A stretch of DNA of 64,000 bases from Verrucomicrobiales bacterium (GTDB lineage: Bacteria; Verrucomicrobiota; Verrucomicrobiia; Limisphaerales; J093). Made by a program: the position numbers and the translations under genes. This document shows positions 36,801 through 44,435 of the stretch, piece after piece (the stretch's first letter is position 1; the number at the start of each line of letters is the position of its first letter). The stretch spans positions 1 to 64,000 of the forward strand of contig JACKPW010000002.1 in NCBI GenBank assembly GCA_024233215.1, given 5' to 3'. The notes under the pieces are model-generated. The model did no database searches and was not told where the DNA came from. It saw only the letters and a program-made list of their open reading frames with translations.

Positions 36801-37068
36801 GCTCGGTCACTACCGCACCGCGGCAGAAAAGGGACTGCTCCCGGCTCAGGTCCGGCTGGGCAAGCTGTTGAGCGAAGGCATCAGCGTGGACGCGGACTAC
36901 GTGGAAGCCTGGGTGTGGTTCACACGTGCGGCGGCCCAGGGCGACCGGATGTGCGCCATGCAGATCCCTTGGGTGGAACGGAAACTCAGCGAATCGCAGC
37001 TCGAGGAAGCGAAGCGGCGCCTGAATCAGAAGACAGCGAATCAATCGAACAAACAGGAAACACCATGA
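33895..37068 (+). CDS. Exported POTRA-like and Sel1-repeat protein
   Basis: The 1057-aa product has a signal peptide (LCFAQALWLASLVLATALATAEV). Two POTRA-like segments follow: CGKVRITGLESPLAEQLRER (about 124) and IGVEGLRMNSQEDILSFLQL with PGMPLEGSITNQVVRRLWES (about 235-280). This is the style of BamA/TamA/two-partner transporters, but no C-terminal 16-strand barrel is evident. The C-terminal quarter (about 815-1040) has Sel1/TPR-type repeats, e.g. AAEQGYAPAQFLFGRLHLPG and GLLPAQVRLGKLLSEGI. A Shine-Dalgarno-like gggaga precedes the ATG. The function is unknown, and the pairing of POTRA and Sel1 in one chain is unusual. Confidence 0.7.
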   Translation: MKEGNARLTLCFAQALWLASLVLATALATAEVSPTSEPVGDLGGKDCLVFEGAGTFSGEGIRSVLATQMQFHLRADPAALLSNYLLWLETTVAAGYQHAGFARVAVTATADRPGHRILVTVTEGACFKCGKVRITGLESPLAEQLRERLKAAADPGLVKQGGTFFYWPWWEGQPVQADHAGLSVMRSSVITALAELNRHNAEAEVELEFDEAGSLADLVIAVQRPGIPGTLDEIGVEGLRMNSQEDILSFLQLRPGMPLEGSITNQVVRRLWESGRFGSHQARLSPLREPGHYRLDLAVFELADGPPLSQELSAEEQAFLKLREWVLDWENRPEDWLLEVEVERDGRHHTAELALGRDGLAIVIREPVTTNHASLRFGLIEASEHSGYYSGRQRSRIGGKQEHGQLESFLNLQGGTDDDSRINLSLGAGWSSKLDGSPYAMKLDLAPVAFVAFAHPRSGSCRLEQGLLTVRSNPGENPSFEMTAEAATGRFLSWRFRDSDDGVKGVLRSEEGAFTRLLREIATETTEFTDPLDPRHLWSSTLALLARDVRELADSELSEVLDRAASGTNGQPGLRDLFEAVKAAEELPWSELLAPLDFRSANEPPEGTGPAFPFVIDEDLQAPKAVSDWVRLMGGFLLQYNDDLWPRGSWPWTVLRDATLLAAGESHWAASNVLRLSQSDEMGPLGSLLAAQALSRFDPRLAMPLAERGGACVTLEAVGHDLQILLRGDKAGPQFLRAALARIPALKADDVRILLRVFGTSGLPVVTDAVTALGGSPDLPMDEALRPVLAQHWEKELRPRFQTAFAQLWLTGYQAASMGVEPARAAQVAGWLREAAEQGYAPAQFLFGRLHLPGLGVPADPRIAALWMARAADQHYPHATCELGRLYKSLGGLENLATAAAWFRRGVEEGCPTAKYGLATLLLFADLGATQEEQEEGLHLLEAAAREGVKEADLALGTVHEQRRRMTEALGHYRTAAEKGLLPAQVRLGKLLSEGISVDADYVEAWVWFTRAAAQGDRMCAMQIPWVERKLSESQLEEAKRRLNQKTANQSNKQETP

Positions 37069-38276
37069 AACCCGCATCCAATTCCCGCTCCCCGGACTGC
37101 GGAGCCGACCGAAAACAGATCCCACTCAGATACGGCGCCATCGCCCTCGTGGGCTTGGCGATCTACATCCTCGCCTGCACCGCGTTCAGCCCGGACGATT
37201 CGAAGGTGCTCGTCACCGCTGCCGATCCCCGGAGCGGCGACACCACCGTCCTCCTCTATGACCGGGGCACGGGTCAGCTCGATCCGTTGTTCGTCCCGGT
37301 TTGGATGAACGGTGTGTCGGAAAAGGGACGCGATCCGCTCATGGTTCGCCCGCAATGGACGCCCGACGGCCGGAGCATCCTCGCAATCTGGTCCTTCAGC
37401 GACGTTTTGGCCGACGAGGGTTTGAACGTCGCGGTGTTGCCCCTGGATCACGGCCGACCGGTTCGCGTCCTCACCCTGCCCGGCGTCGAGGACAGCGGCC
37501 CGTCCCTGGTGCTGCCGCTTGCGGTGGTGAAACAGAACCTGTTCCTGCGGGCTCAGACCAACCTTGTCGCGCGGATCAACTTGGAAACCGGCGAGGTGAG
37601 AACGCACCTGGTCGAGGGGGAGAAGCCCGTCCTGATGCCCTCGTTCGACGGAGATTCCGTTTTTTATGTGGTTGAGGTCGATGACGAGAAGGCGGCTTAC
37701 GAATTCGGCCGGTTGGACCCCGGGACCTTTGCGCAGAAGCCGCTTTGGCGCTTCAGTTCAGCCGACGAGGTCAGGCCCGCGATTGGTCCGGAGGGAGACC
37801 GGCTGGCCCTGCTCGACATCGACGACGGCAACCTGAAACTGCGCGTGCTGGGGGCTGGCAGGACGGAGCGGACCTTCGCATGGCCGTTTGGGGAACTGGA
37901 GTTCAAGGTGGGCATGCCGGTGTTCTCCCCGAACGCGGACCGGCTCTATGCGTGTTATTCCAGCGAAGGCGAGGAGGAATCAAGCGGCTCCTTTGGGCTG
38001 CTGGAGATCCCGGTGGGGGACGCCCCGCTCCGGAAGATCCCCTTGATCCAAAACGTCGCCGACACGGACGAATCGGACGTCCTGCTGGTGGCGGCCTCGC
38101 TCTCCCATGACGGAGGGACTGCGGCGGTCAGCACCGGTTATCTGCCAATGGACCGCGACCGCAAGTTCCGCGCGGCGGATTGCGCGCTGTTCCTGATCGA
38201 TCTGACCCGGGAAGACCGCAAGGTCAAGAAGGTCCTGCTGCCCATGTTGCCGAGGGCGAAACCGGACGGGGAGTAA
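37065..38276 (+). CDS. Membrane-anchored beta-propeller protein of unknown function
   Basis: The ATG overlaps the previous stop by four bases (ATGA). The 403-aa product has one N-terminal transmembrane helix (AIALVGLAIYILACTAFS) whose cysteine could make it a lipoprotein, then TolB/WD-type blades: WTPDGRSILAIWSFSD, FSPNADRLYACYSSEGE and LSHDGGTAAVSTGYLPMD. No catalytic residues stand out. Tight coupling with the POTRA-Sel1 gene suggests the two act in one envelope complex. Confidence 0.75.
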   Translation: MKPASNSRSPDCGADRKQIPLRYGAIALVGLAIYILACTAFSPDDSKVLVTAADPRSGDTTVLLYDRGTGQLDPLFVPVWMNGVSEKGRDPLMVRPQWTPDGRSILAIWSFSDVLADEGLNVAVLPLDHGRPVRVLTLPGVEDSGPSLVLPLAVVKQNLFLRAQTNLVARINLETGEVRTHLVEGEKPVLMPSFDGDSVFYVVEVDDEKAAYEFGRLDPGTFAQKPLWRFSSADEVRPAIGPEGDRLALLDIDDGNLKLRVLGAGRTERTFAWPFGELEFKVGMPVFSPNADRLYACYSSEGEEESSGSFGLLEIPVGDAPLRKIPLIQNVADTDESDVLLVAASLSHDGGTAAVSTGYLPMDRDRKFRAADCALFLIDLTREDRKVKKVLLPMLPRAKPDGE

Positions 38277-38282
38277 GCCACC

Positions 38283-38849
38283 ATGAATGGAGGCCTTGCG
38301 GAAGCGTTCTCGCTGGTGTGCGGCCAGAATCCGGACCACACGTGGATTGTCGGCGGGCTGGCACTACCGTGCTGTGAGCGATGCACCGGGCTGTATGCCG
38401 GGGCGGCCTGCGCGTTGATCCTCCATTTGGTGTTTCGTCCTCAGTCGAGGGACTGGCATTGGTGGGTTCATGCCCTGCTGCTGCTTCAAATGGCGCCCTT
38501 CGGCCTTCACTGGGTGGAGCAGGGGGCGGTTCTGCGCACCGTGTCGGGTCTGCTCTTTGGATTCGGCTTGGTGGCCTACCTCTGGATCGCGCCGACTTCC
38601 CTGATCAAACGTCCTTTCCCTCCCTGCCCCCGAGGGTGCGGTCCGGGCTACGGGTTGGGACTGGTCTGCACGGTGCTGCTGGTCCCTGGCCTGGCGTTGT
38701 GGGGCGGCGTTCTGACCGCATCCGTGCTGACCTGCCTTGCGGTTGCAGGTGCGCTGACCTTCGCGACGCTGGTCGTGCTCAATATCGGTCTCGGTCTGGT
38801 CGGCCCCTCTCGATGGATTCGGGTTTCGACCGCGAGGGTGAATCCATGA
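38283..38849 (+). CDS. DUF2085 membrane protein
   Basis: The 188-aa product has the DUF2085 mark, FSLVCGQNPDHTWIVG followed by LPCCERCTGLYAG, where the cysteine/histidine set may bind metal. About five hydrophobic helices follow. It starts six bases after the propeller gene and its stop overlaps the next ATG by four bases, so translation is probably coupled. The function of the family is unknown. Confidence 0.85.
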   Translation: MNGGLAEAFSLVCGQNPDHTWIVGGLALPCCERCTGLYAGAACALILHLVFRPQSRDWHWWVHALLLLQMAPFGLHWVEQGAVLRTVSGLLFGFGLVAYLWIAPTSLIKRPFPPCPRGCGPGYGLGLVCTVLLVPGLALWGGVLTASVLTCLAVAGALTFATLVVLNIGLGLVGPSRWIRVSTARVNP

Positions 38850-40348
38850 ACGAGCTGTTCCTCTTTGTCCGCCCGCCCCGTCCGTTGTGGCCCTTCAACG
38901 GTCCCTCGAGCGCTTTCTGGCCGCCCCTGGCCTTTGCCTCGATGGCGGCCATGTTGCGGGAGAACGTCGCCGACCTGCGGGTGGAAATCCTGGATGCCCC
39001 GGTGCTCGAAATGGGCTGGCGAACGTTGGAGTCCGAACTGCGCGGCCGCCGACCGGACTTTGTCGGCATCGGGGAGGAGGCCGTCAGTTGCGTGGAAGGC
39101 CTGCGACTCGCGTCCCTGGCGCGCGACTGCGCGGCCCGCGTTATCGCCGGCGGGTGCTTCTTCGGCCATGTGGCGGCGGAAGCACTGCGAACGGGTCTCA
39201 TCGACGTCGTGGTCCACGGGGAGGGTGAGGTGACCATCGTCGAATTGACCGAGACGTTGAGAGGTGGGACGGACGAACTGCATCGGGTAAAAGGGATTTC
39301 GTTTCTGCGCGATGGGGAGGTCGTGACCACCGAACCCCGACCGCCGATGCACGACCTCGACGCTCTTCCTTTCCCCGCCTACGACCTGCTGCCGGTGGAA
39401 CGTTATGGGGCCCGCAGCCGCAATCATCCGCATCTGGCCGCCGTCGAGTTGGGACGCGGCTGCGTGGGTTCCTGTGACTTCTGCATTCTCTGGCGACAGA
39501 TGGGGCGATTCGTTGACGGGAAGGTGCGACCGTATCTGCGAACCAAGTCCGCCGAACGCTTGCTGGAGGAGGTGAAGTGGCTGGTGCGGGTACACGGTCG
39601 GCGGCATCTGGGCTGGGTGGATCCGTGCTTCAACGCGCATCCGGGAATCCCGGCCGGGCTCGCCGAGCTGCTGCTCCGGGATGGGCTGCGCGTGGGCCAG
39701 AGTGCCTGGTTGAGGACAGATGCCATCATGCGGGATGCCGCGTCCGGCGCGTTGGCCGCCTGCGTCCGGTCCGGCCTGAACGAGGTCTATCTCGGGATCG
39801 AGCGGGCGGATGAGGAGAGCCTGGAGGGATTACACAAGACGGCCGGATTGGACCACGCCCGGCAGGCGCTTCAGGTGCTTCGCCGGGAGTTTCCGAAAGT
39901 CGTGGTCATCGGGTCGTTCATCTACGGGCTGCCAGGGGACACGCCCCGGACGATGAGGACCATTCACCGCCTCTCCAGCGAACTCCGGTTGGATCAGGCA
40001 TTCTACATCCCGCTGACCCCGCTGCCGGGAACCGCCCTTTGGCGGCCCGAGATGTGGGATTCCAGCGGGAATGCCTTTCGTCGATTCAGTTTCCTCCCGC
40101 AGTACCGTGCCCACGATGGGTTGTCGGTGCTGGAACGCGCCCTGCTGCGTTCCCTGCTGTTCAACTGGAATCCGGCGCGTCTTCGGGATCACTGGGCCTG
40201 TCTGCTCGCGGGTGATGCGCGACGAAGGCGAATCAGTTGGCGGTTGCTTTGGCGGGCCTTGTGCCATCACCTTCGCCAATCCCTGCCGGCGCTGTTCCCG
40301 GGAGGGGGAAACGGCGGCATGGTGTTCCCGCGGTGGTATGAGAGTTGA
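38846..40348 (+). CDS. Radical SAM enzyme with N-terminal B12-binding-like domain
   Basis: The 500-aa product starts inside the DUF2085 stop (ATGA). The N-terminal part (PPLAFASMAAMLRENVADLR, then PDFVGIGEEAVSCVEG and VIAGGCFFGHVAAEAL) looks like a B12-binding Rossmann domain, though the DxHxxG histidine motif is not evident. The radical SAM core has ELGRGCVGSCDFCILWRQ with the cluster cysteines at 206, 210 and 213. VYLGIERADEESLEGLHKTA follows, then a BchE-like C-terminal part. It probably alters a lipid or small molecule. Last gene of the five-gene run. Confidence 0.85.
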   Translation: MNELFLFVRPPRPLWPFNGPSSAFWPPLAFASMAAMLRENVADLRVEILDAPVLEMGWRTLESELRGRRPDFVGIGEEAVSCVEGLRLASLARDCAARVIAGGCFFGHVAAEALRTGLIDVVVHGEGEVTIVELTETLRGGTDELHRVKGISFLRDGEVVTTEPRPPMHDLDALPFPAYDLLPVERYGARSRNHPHLAAVELGRGCVGSCDFCILWRQMGRFVDGKVRPYLRTKSAERLLEEVKWLVRVHGRRHLGWVDPCFNAHPGIPAGLAELLLRDGLRVGQSAWLRTDAIMRDAASGALAACVRSGLNEVYLGIERADEESLEGLHKTAGLDHARQALQVLRREFPKVVVIGSFIYGLPGDTPRTMRTIHRLSSELRLDQAFYIPLTPLPGTALWRPEMWDSSGNAFRRFSFLPQYRAHDGLSVLERALLRSLLFNWNPARLRDHWACLLAGDARRRRISWRLLWRALCHHLRQSLPALFPGGGNGGMVFPRWYES

Positions 40349-40697
40349 GCCGTAGTGAGTCAGTGAGGGGCGGGCTCAGGCAACGGTGTCGGAGCACTCC
40401 CTTCCTTGGCTGGGTCACCCGGTTCCCTTGGATGCGCCCGGAGGTAGTCCGCCGACCACTCGGTCGCGAGTTCCCTGGTCGTTGGCTCCTTCGGCTGCTT
40501 CATGGTCTCGAACCGGACGAACCGATTCTCCCGGTCGAACTGGATGAACAGCACATCGATCCGGGTGATCTCGTCCCTGCCACCCTTCGCCACCAAGCCT
40601 CCATGTAATATCCCAACGTCGTGAAGCGACGCCTAACCCCCGAACAGCTCGAGCAGGCCGAACGGGAGGCGGCGAGCGAACCCTCCCGCTGATCATC
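40349..40697. other. Gene-poor interval with a possible short minus-strand remnant
   Basis: No convincing full gene is seen. A minus-strand frame at 40360-40596 reads like protein (DVLFIQFDRENRFVRFE, ELATEWSADYLRAHP) but has only a TTG start and a stop codon just upstream, so it may be a remnant. On the plus strand 40621-40692 encodes a short VKRRLTPEQLEQAEREAASE-like peptide, also without context. Confidence 0.3.
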
Positions 40698-40904
40698 ATG
40701 AATGGAGAGATGAAATTCGCCTGTTCCGAGTGTGGTCAACACATCGCCAGCGAGGTTGATTGCTTCGGAATGACCATCGCGTGTCCCGCCTGTGCCACCG
40801 CCCTGCTGGTCCCGGGGATGGCACCTGATCCGATGTCTCCGGCGCCTGTGCGGGAACGACTGAAGCCGGTCATCACACCCCATCCGCAATCATGCCAACG
40901 ATGA
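40698..40904 (+). CDS. Small zinc-ribbon protein
   Basis: The 68-aa product has two CxxC knuckles: FACSECGQHI and IACPACATALLVPG. This is a common stand-alone or N-terminal zinc ribbon in PVC genomes. An internal ATG at 40710 would give MKFACSECG as the start. Its stop overlaps the start of the next small gene by one or more bases (ATGA). The function is unknown. Confidence 0.7.
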   Translation: MNGEMKFACSECGQHIASEVDCFGMTIACPACATALLVPGMAPDPMSPAPVRERLKPVITPHPQSCQR

Positions 40905-41041
40905 GATCCGCAGTTGTTCTGGCTTTGGCCCTGATGACAGCGCTGTTTGGCTCCAGTGGCTGTGTCTACCCCACTCTCAGCTTTCCAGCCATCATCTCGA
41001 CGACGTTTGACCCGCCTCAATATGACATTCTCAAGAACTGA
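40901..41041 (+). CDS. Very small lipoprotein
   Basis: A 46-aa product overlapping the zinc-ribbon stop (ATGA). It has a signal peptide ending in a lipobox, LALMTALFGSSGC, with Cys21 as the likely lipidated residue. Only about 25 residues of mature protein follow (YPTLSFPAIISTTFDPPQYD). ATG 40892 is an in-frame alternative start. The function is unknown; the next gene is 199 bases away. Confidence 0.55.
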   Translation: MRSAVVLALALMTALFGSSGCVYPTLSFPAIISTTFDPPQYDILKN

Positions 41042-41240
41042 TCCCAGAGCAGCCGAACCGGTTCATGGTCCCATTGCATGCGCATTCGCGAAAGCGGGCT
41101 CTCCATGAACATTCTGTAATGCCGACCGCCGGAGTCCATTCATGTGCGTGAGGTCTGTTGTTGGTGGAAGGACGCCTTGGGGCGCATCCGACCGAGAAGA
41201 CGAAACGACAAAACCGTAACGCAGCAAAACGACAGACATC

Positions 41241-41969
41241 ATGAAACACATCGCCATCACCCTCCTGCTCGGCGCCCTGTGCGGCTCGAACGCCCTGGCC
41301 CAGACTGAAACCGACGCCGCGAACCTGCTGTTCCTGAAGCAGGAAGAGAAGGTCGCCCGCGACGTCTATCTCACTCTCGGAGAACTCTGGGGTCACCCCA
41401 CGTTCCTCAACATCGCGCAGTCCGAGCAGCGGCACATGGATGCCGTGAACCGGCTCATCACGCTTTACGGCCTGGAAGACACCACGCCCGAGGCCGTGGG
41501 CGAATTCACCATCCCGGAGCTTCAGGCGCTGCATGACACCCTGGTGGCCGCGGGCCTCAACACGGTGGAGGAGGCCCTGGCCGTTGGCGTGCTGGTGGAG
41601 GAGACGGACATCGACGACATCGAGGAGATGCTGGGACAGACCACGGATCCCACGATCATCCGCGTGCTCACCAACCTTCAGAAGGGTTCCTACCAGCACC
41701 TGGACGCGTTCACCCGCGCCCTGGAGAATCCTGATTCGACCCCCGGCACCGGCACCGGCCCGGGAGCGGGTGTGGGAGCCGGACGCCAGGGAGGCCGGGG
41801 CGGCCAGGCCGGGACCTGCGTGGGGCAGCAGACCGGGACGGGACGCCAGGCCGGGAACCGCTCGGCGGGCCAAAGCCGGCAGGGCAACCGGCAGGCCGGG
41901 GCCGGCAACAACGGCACCTGTGTCCAGCCTACCGCCGCCGTGCCGCAGCGCCAACGTGCCAGCTTCTAG
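41241..41969 (+). CDS. Secreted DUF2202 ferritin-like protein with Gly/Gln-rich tail
   Basis: The 242-aa product has a signal peptide (MKHIAITLLLGALCGSNALA) and a DUF2202 domain, a four-helix ferritin-like fold: LLFLKQEEKVARDVYLTLGE, FLNIAQSEQRHMDAVNRL and a second helix pair ending TNLQKGSYQHLDAFTRALEN. The Glu and His residues of those helices are the candidate metal ligands. A low-complexity tail follows from about residue 172, rich in Gly, Gln and Arg with two single cysteines (AGTCVGQQTG, NNGTCVQPTA). A two-component system follows, 180 bases downstream. Confidence 0.85.
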   Translation: MKHIAITLLLGALCGSNALAQTETDAANLLFLKQEEKVARDVYLTLGELWGHPTFLNIAQSEQRHMDAVNRLITLYGLEDTTPEAVGEFTIPELQALHDTLVAAGLNTVEEALAVGVLVEETDIDDIEEMLGQTTDPTIIRVLTNLQKGSYQHLDAFTRALENPDSTPGTGTGPGAGVGAGRQGGRGGQAGTCVGQQTGTGRQAGNRSAGQSRQGNRQAGAGNNGTCVQPTAAVPQRQRASF

Positions 41970-42004
41970 CCGGATCGGATGCCCTCCGCGTGATCGCGTG
42001 AAAC

Positions 42005-42037
42005 CAACGGTGGCGGACCGACCCCCCGCCACCGTTG
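42005..42037. terminator. 12-bp perfect inverted repeat after the DUF2202 gene
   Basis: caacggtggcgg (42005-42016) and ccgccaccgttg (42026-42037) are exact reverse complements around a 9-base loop. The hairpin starts 35 bases after the DUF2202 stop. No T-run follows, so a factor-dependent terminator or an operator for the downstream two-component genes are both possible. Confidence 0.6.
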
Positions 42038-42149
42038 ACCACATCCCTCCACCGGCGGTTCCCCATCACCGCCCGCCATCCCCCGCATTCAGCCTCGGCG
42101 CCCGCCCGCCTCCCGTCGTAGTCTCCTCCCACGAACCGCCCGCACTGCC

Positions 42150-42824
42150 ATGAAAGTACTGCTGGTCGAAGACGAAAAGAAGATCGCGGCCTTTGTCAGA
42201 AAGGGACTGGAGGCGCAGGGTTTCGTGGTGGAAGTGGCGCACGACGGGGACAACGGGTATGCCCTGGCCTCCACCCGGGCCTACGATGCCATCGTTCTCG
42301 ATATCATGCTGCCGGGCCGCGACGGGTTGAGCATCCTGCGGAATCTGCGGGACCGGCGGCTGACGGTGCCGGTGATCCTGCTCACGGCGCGCAGTGAGCT
42401 GAACGAGCGCCTGGAGGGCCTGAACCTCGGCGCGGACGACTACCTGACCAAGCCCTTCTTCATCGAGGAACTCATCGCCCGCATTCAGGCCGTGGTGCGT
42501 CGGGCCGCCGGTACCCCGCAGAGCATCCTCAGCCACGCCGACCTCACCGTGAACCTGCTCACCAGGGAGGTCGAGCGGGCCGGTCGTAAGATCGAACTCA
42601 CCGCCCGGGAGTTCGCCCTGCTGGAACAGTTGGCCCGTTCGCCCGGACGCGTGTTCACCCGCATGCAAATCTGCGAGAAAGTCTGGAACTACGATTTCGA
42701 TCCGGGCTCGAACCTCGTGGACGTTTACGTGCAGCGGCTGCGCAAGAAGATTGACGGCCCGGATTCCCCGGGCCTGATCGAGACCATCCGGGGCGTGGGT
42801 TACCGGATGAAGGCGGTGGAGTGA
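42150..42824 (+). CDS. OmpR-family response regulator
   Basis: The 224-aa product has a receiver domain with the acidic pair VEDEKK, phosphoacceptor Asp51 in YDAIVLDIMLPGRDG, LLTARSELNERLEGL, DDYLTKPFFIEEL with the switch lysine, and an OmpR/PhoB winged-helix C-terminus (ELTAREFALLEQLARSPGRV, SNLVDVYVQRLRKKID). It is a DNA-binding activator or repressor controlled by the kinase four bases downstream. Similarity to CopR/QseB-type regulators is general only. Confidence 0.95.
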   Translation: MKVLLVEDEKKIAAFVRKGLEAQGFVVEVAHDGDNGYALASTRAYDAIVLDIMLPGRDGLSILRNLRDRRLTVPVILLTARSELNERLEGLNLGADDYLTKPFFIEELIARIQAVVRRAAGTPQSILSHADLTVNLLTREVERAGRKIELTAREFALLEQLARSPGRVFTRMQICEKVWNYDFDPGSNLVDVYVQRLRKKIDGPDSPGLIETIRGVGYRMKAVE

Positions 42825-42828
42825 GCCA

Positions 42829-44355
42829 ATGAAGCCTCCCTCGTTCCGATTCCGCATTGCACTCCTTTCGGCGCTGATTTCGGGCGCGGTCCTGGGGGCG
42901 TTCGGGGGCGCTGCCTGGTTTCTGATTCATCATGAGCGGGTGGCTGCCCTGGACCGCGAACTCCGCACCCTGGCCTATCGGCGTCCCGGATGGATTTCGG
43001 GCAATGCCAGTCTGGAGAGGGTGACCTCGTCCATCGAGTTCGTGTTCGGGGAAGATCGCAAGGACCAGTTGCTCCTGCTCGTGAAGGATGGTGACGGCTT
43101 GACGCGTTACCAATCCCCGCACTGGCCGGCGGACCTGGACCCGGACGCGATTGATCTGGCGCTGAAGGACGCCGGGAGTGTCGGAGACGGCGACGCGGAC
43201 ACGGTTTCCGAACGCACGCCGCGGGGACCTCCCTGGGCCGAGAGCGAGGGCACCTGGCGATCGCGCGGCGGCGGGAGGCAGGCCTCGCCGTTCACGAAGG
43301 CCCCGCGCTTCTGCTTTGTGAAGACCGCGAGTTCCCTGTGGCGTGTCGGGGTGATGGGGAACGATCGGGAACGGCTGGTGCTGGCGCTGAACTGCGCCGG
43401 ACTTCAGGAGGAACTGCACCGCTTACGCAACGGATTCCTCGTGGTGCTGCCGCTTGCGCTGCTCTTGATCGGTTGGGGCGGCTGGTGGGTGGCAGGCCAG
43501 GCCGTGCGTCCGCTTCGCCGGATTGCCGACGTGGCCGACGGAATGACCGCCCGCGGTCTCGACCAGCGGATTCCCTCGTCAGGGGAGGATCCGGAAATCA
43601 ACCGCCTGATCCGCGTGCTCAACGGTATGATGGACCGTTTGGAGGCGAGCTTTCGCCAGGCCACCCGCTTCGGCGCCGACGCCTCGCACGAACTCAAGAC
43701 CCCGCTGGCCGTGATGCAGGGCGAGCTCGAGCATGCCCTCCAGTCCGCCACCCCCGGTTCCCCGGAACAACGGGTCTTCGCCAACCTCCTCGAGGAAACC
43801 CAGCGTCTCAAGACCATCACGCGCGGCCTCCTGCTCCTCGCCCGCGCCGATGCCGGCCAGTTGCCGCTGACGCTGGAATCGGTCGATCTCGGCGAGGCTC
43901 TGGAGGAATTGACCGAAGACATCGAGGCACTCGCGGCTCAGCATCGCATCCGGGTGGAACGATCGGAAACCCCGGGGCTGCGGGTTCGCGGCGATGCCAC
44001 CCTGCTGCGACAGGCCATGCAGAACCTCCTGCACAACGCCGTCCACTACAACGAAACGGACGGCTGGATTGGAATCACGCTGAACCGGCAGGACACCGAG
44101 GTCCGCCTTGAAGTCTCCAACGGCGGACCGGGGATCGCCGAGGCTGAGCGGCCCCGGTTGTTCGAGCGGTTCTTCCGTTCCGATGCCGCCCGCGGGCGGC
44201 GGGTGGATGGGGTGGGACTGGGCCTGAGTTTGGCCCGGGAAATCGCCCGGGCCCACGGCGGCTCCCTTGCTCTCGTGGAAAGCCGCCCCGGTCGCACCTC
44301 CTTCCGGCTCTGCCTCCCGTCCGAGAACGGAGGGCGGCGATCCGACCGGCCTTGA
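42829..44355 (+). CDS. Sensor histidine kinase
   Basis: The 508-aa product has a first transmembrane helix (residues about 9-29), a periplasmic loop of about 170 residues, a second helix (FLVVLPLALLLIGWGGWWVA), a HAMP domain (RPLRRIADVADGMTARGLDQ), HisKA with ASHELKTPLAVMQGELEHAL (His287) and a HATPase domain: N box LLHNAVHYNETDG, GGPGIAEAERPRLFERFF, GVGLGLSLAREIARAHGG. The arrangement matches CusS-type heavy-metal sensors. Proximity to DUF2202 suggests metal or redox stress as a possible input, which is inference. Confidence 0.95.
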   Translation: MKPPSFRFRIALLSALISGAVLGAFGGAAWFLIHHERVAALDRELRTLAYRRPGWISGNASLERVTSSIEFVFGEDRKDQLLLLVKDGDGLTRYQSPHWPADLDPDAIDLALKDAGSVGDGDADTVSERTPRGPPWAESEGTWRSRGGGRQASPFTKAPRFCFVKTASSLWRVGVMGNDRERLVLALNCAGLQEELHRLRNGFLVVLPLALLLIGWGGWWVAGQAVRPLRRIADVADGMTARGLDQRIPSSGEDPEINRLIRVLNGMMDRLEASFRQATRFGADASHELKTPLAVMQGELEHALQSATPGSPEQRVFANLLEETQRLKTITRGLLLLARADAGQLPLTLESVDLGEALEELTEDIEALAAQHRIRVERSETPGLRVRGDATLLRQAMQNLLHNAVHYNETDGWIGITLNRQDTEVRLEVSNGGPGIAEAERPRLFERFFRSDAARGRRVDGVGLGLSLAREIARAHGGSLALVESRPGRTSFRLCLPSENGGRRSDRP

Positions 44356-44435
44356 GGGAGAGCCTGTTGGGGAACTCGTAGCCTGCACTCCCCGGGGCCG
44401 CGTTCTCGGACAGACTCAGTCGTGCCAGGTGGACT

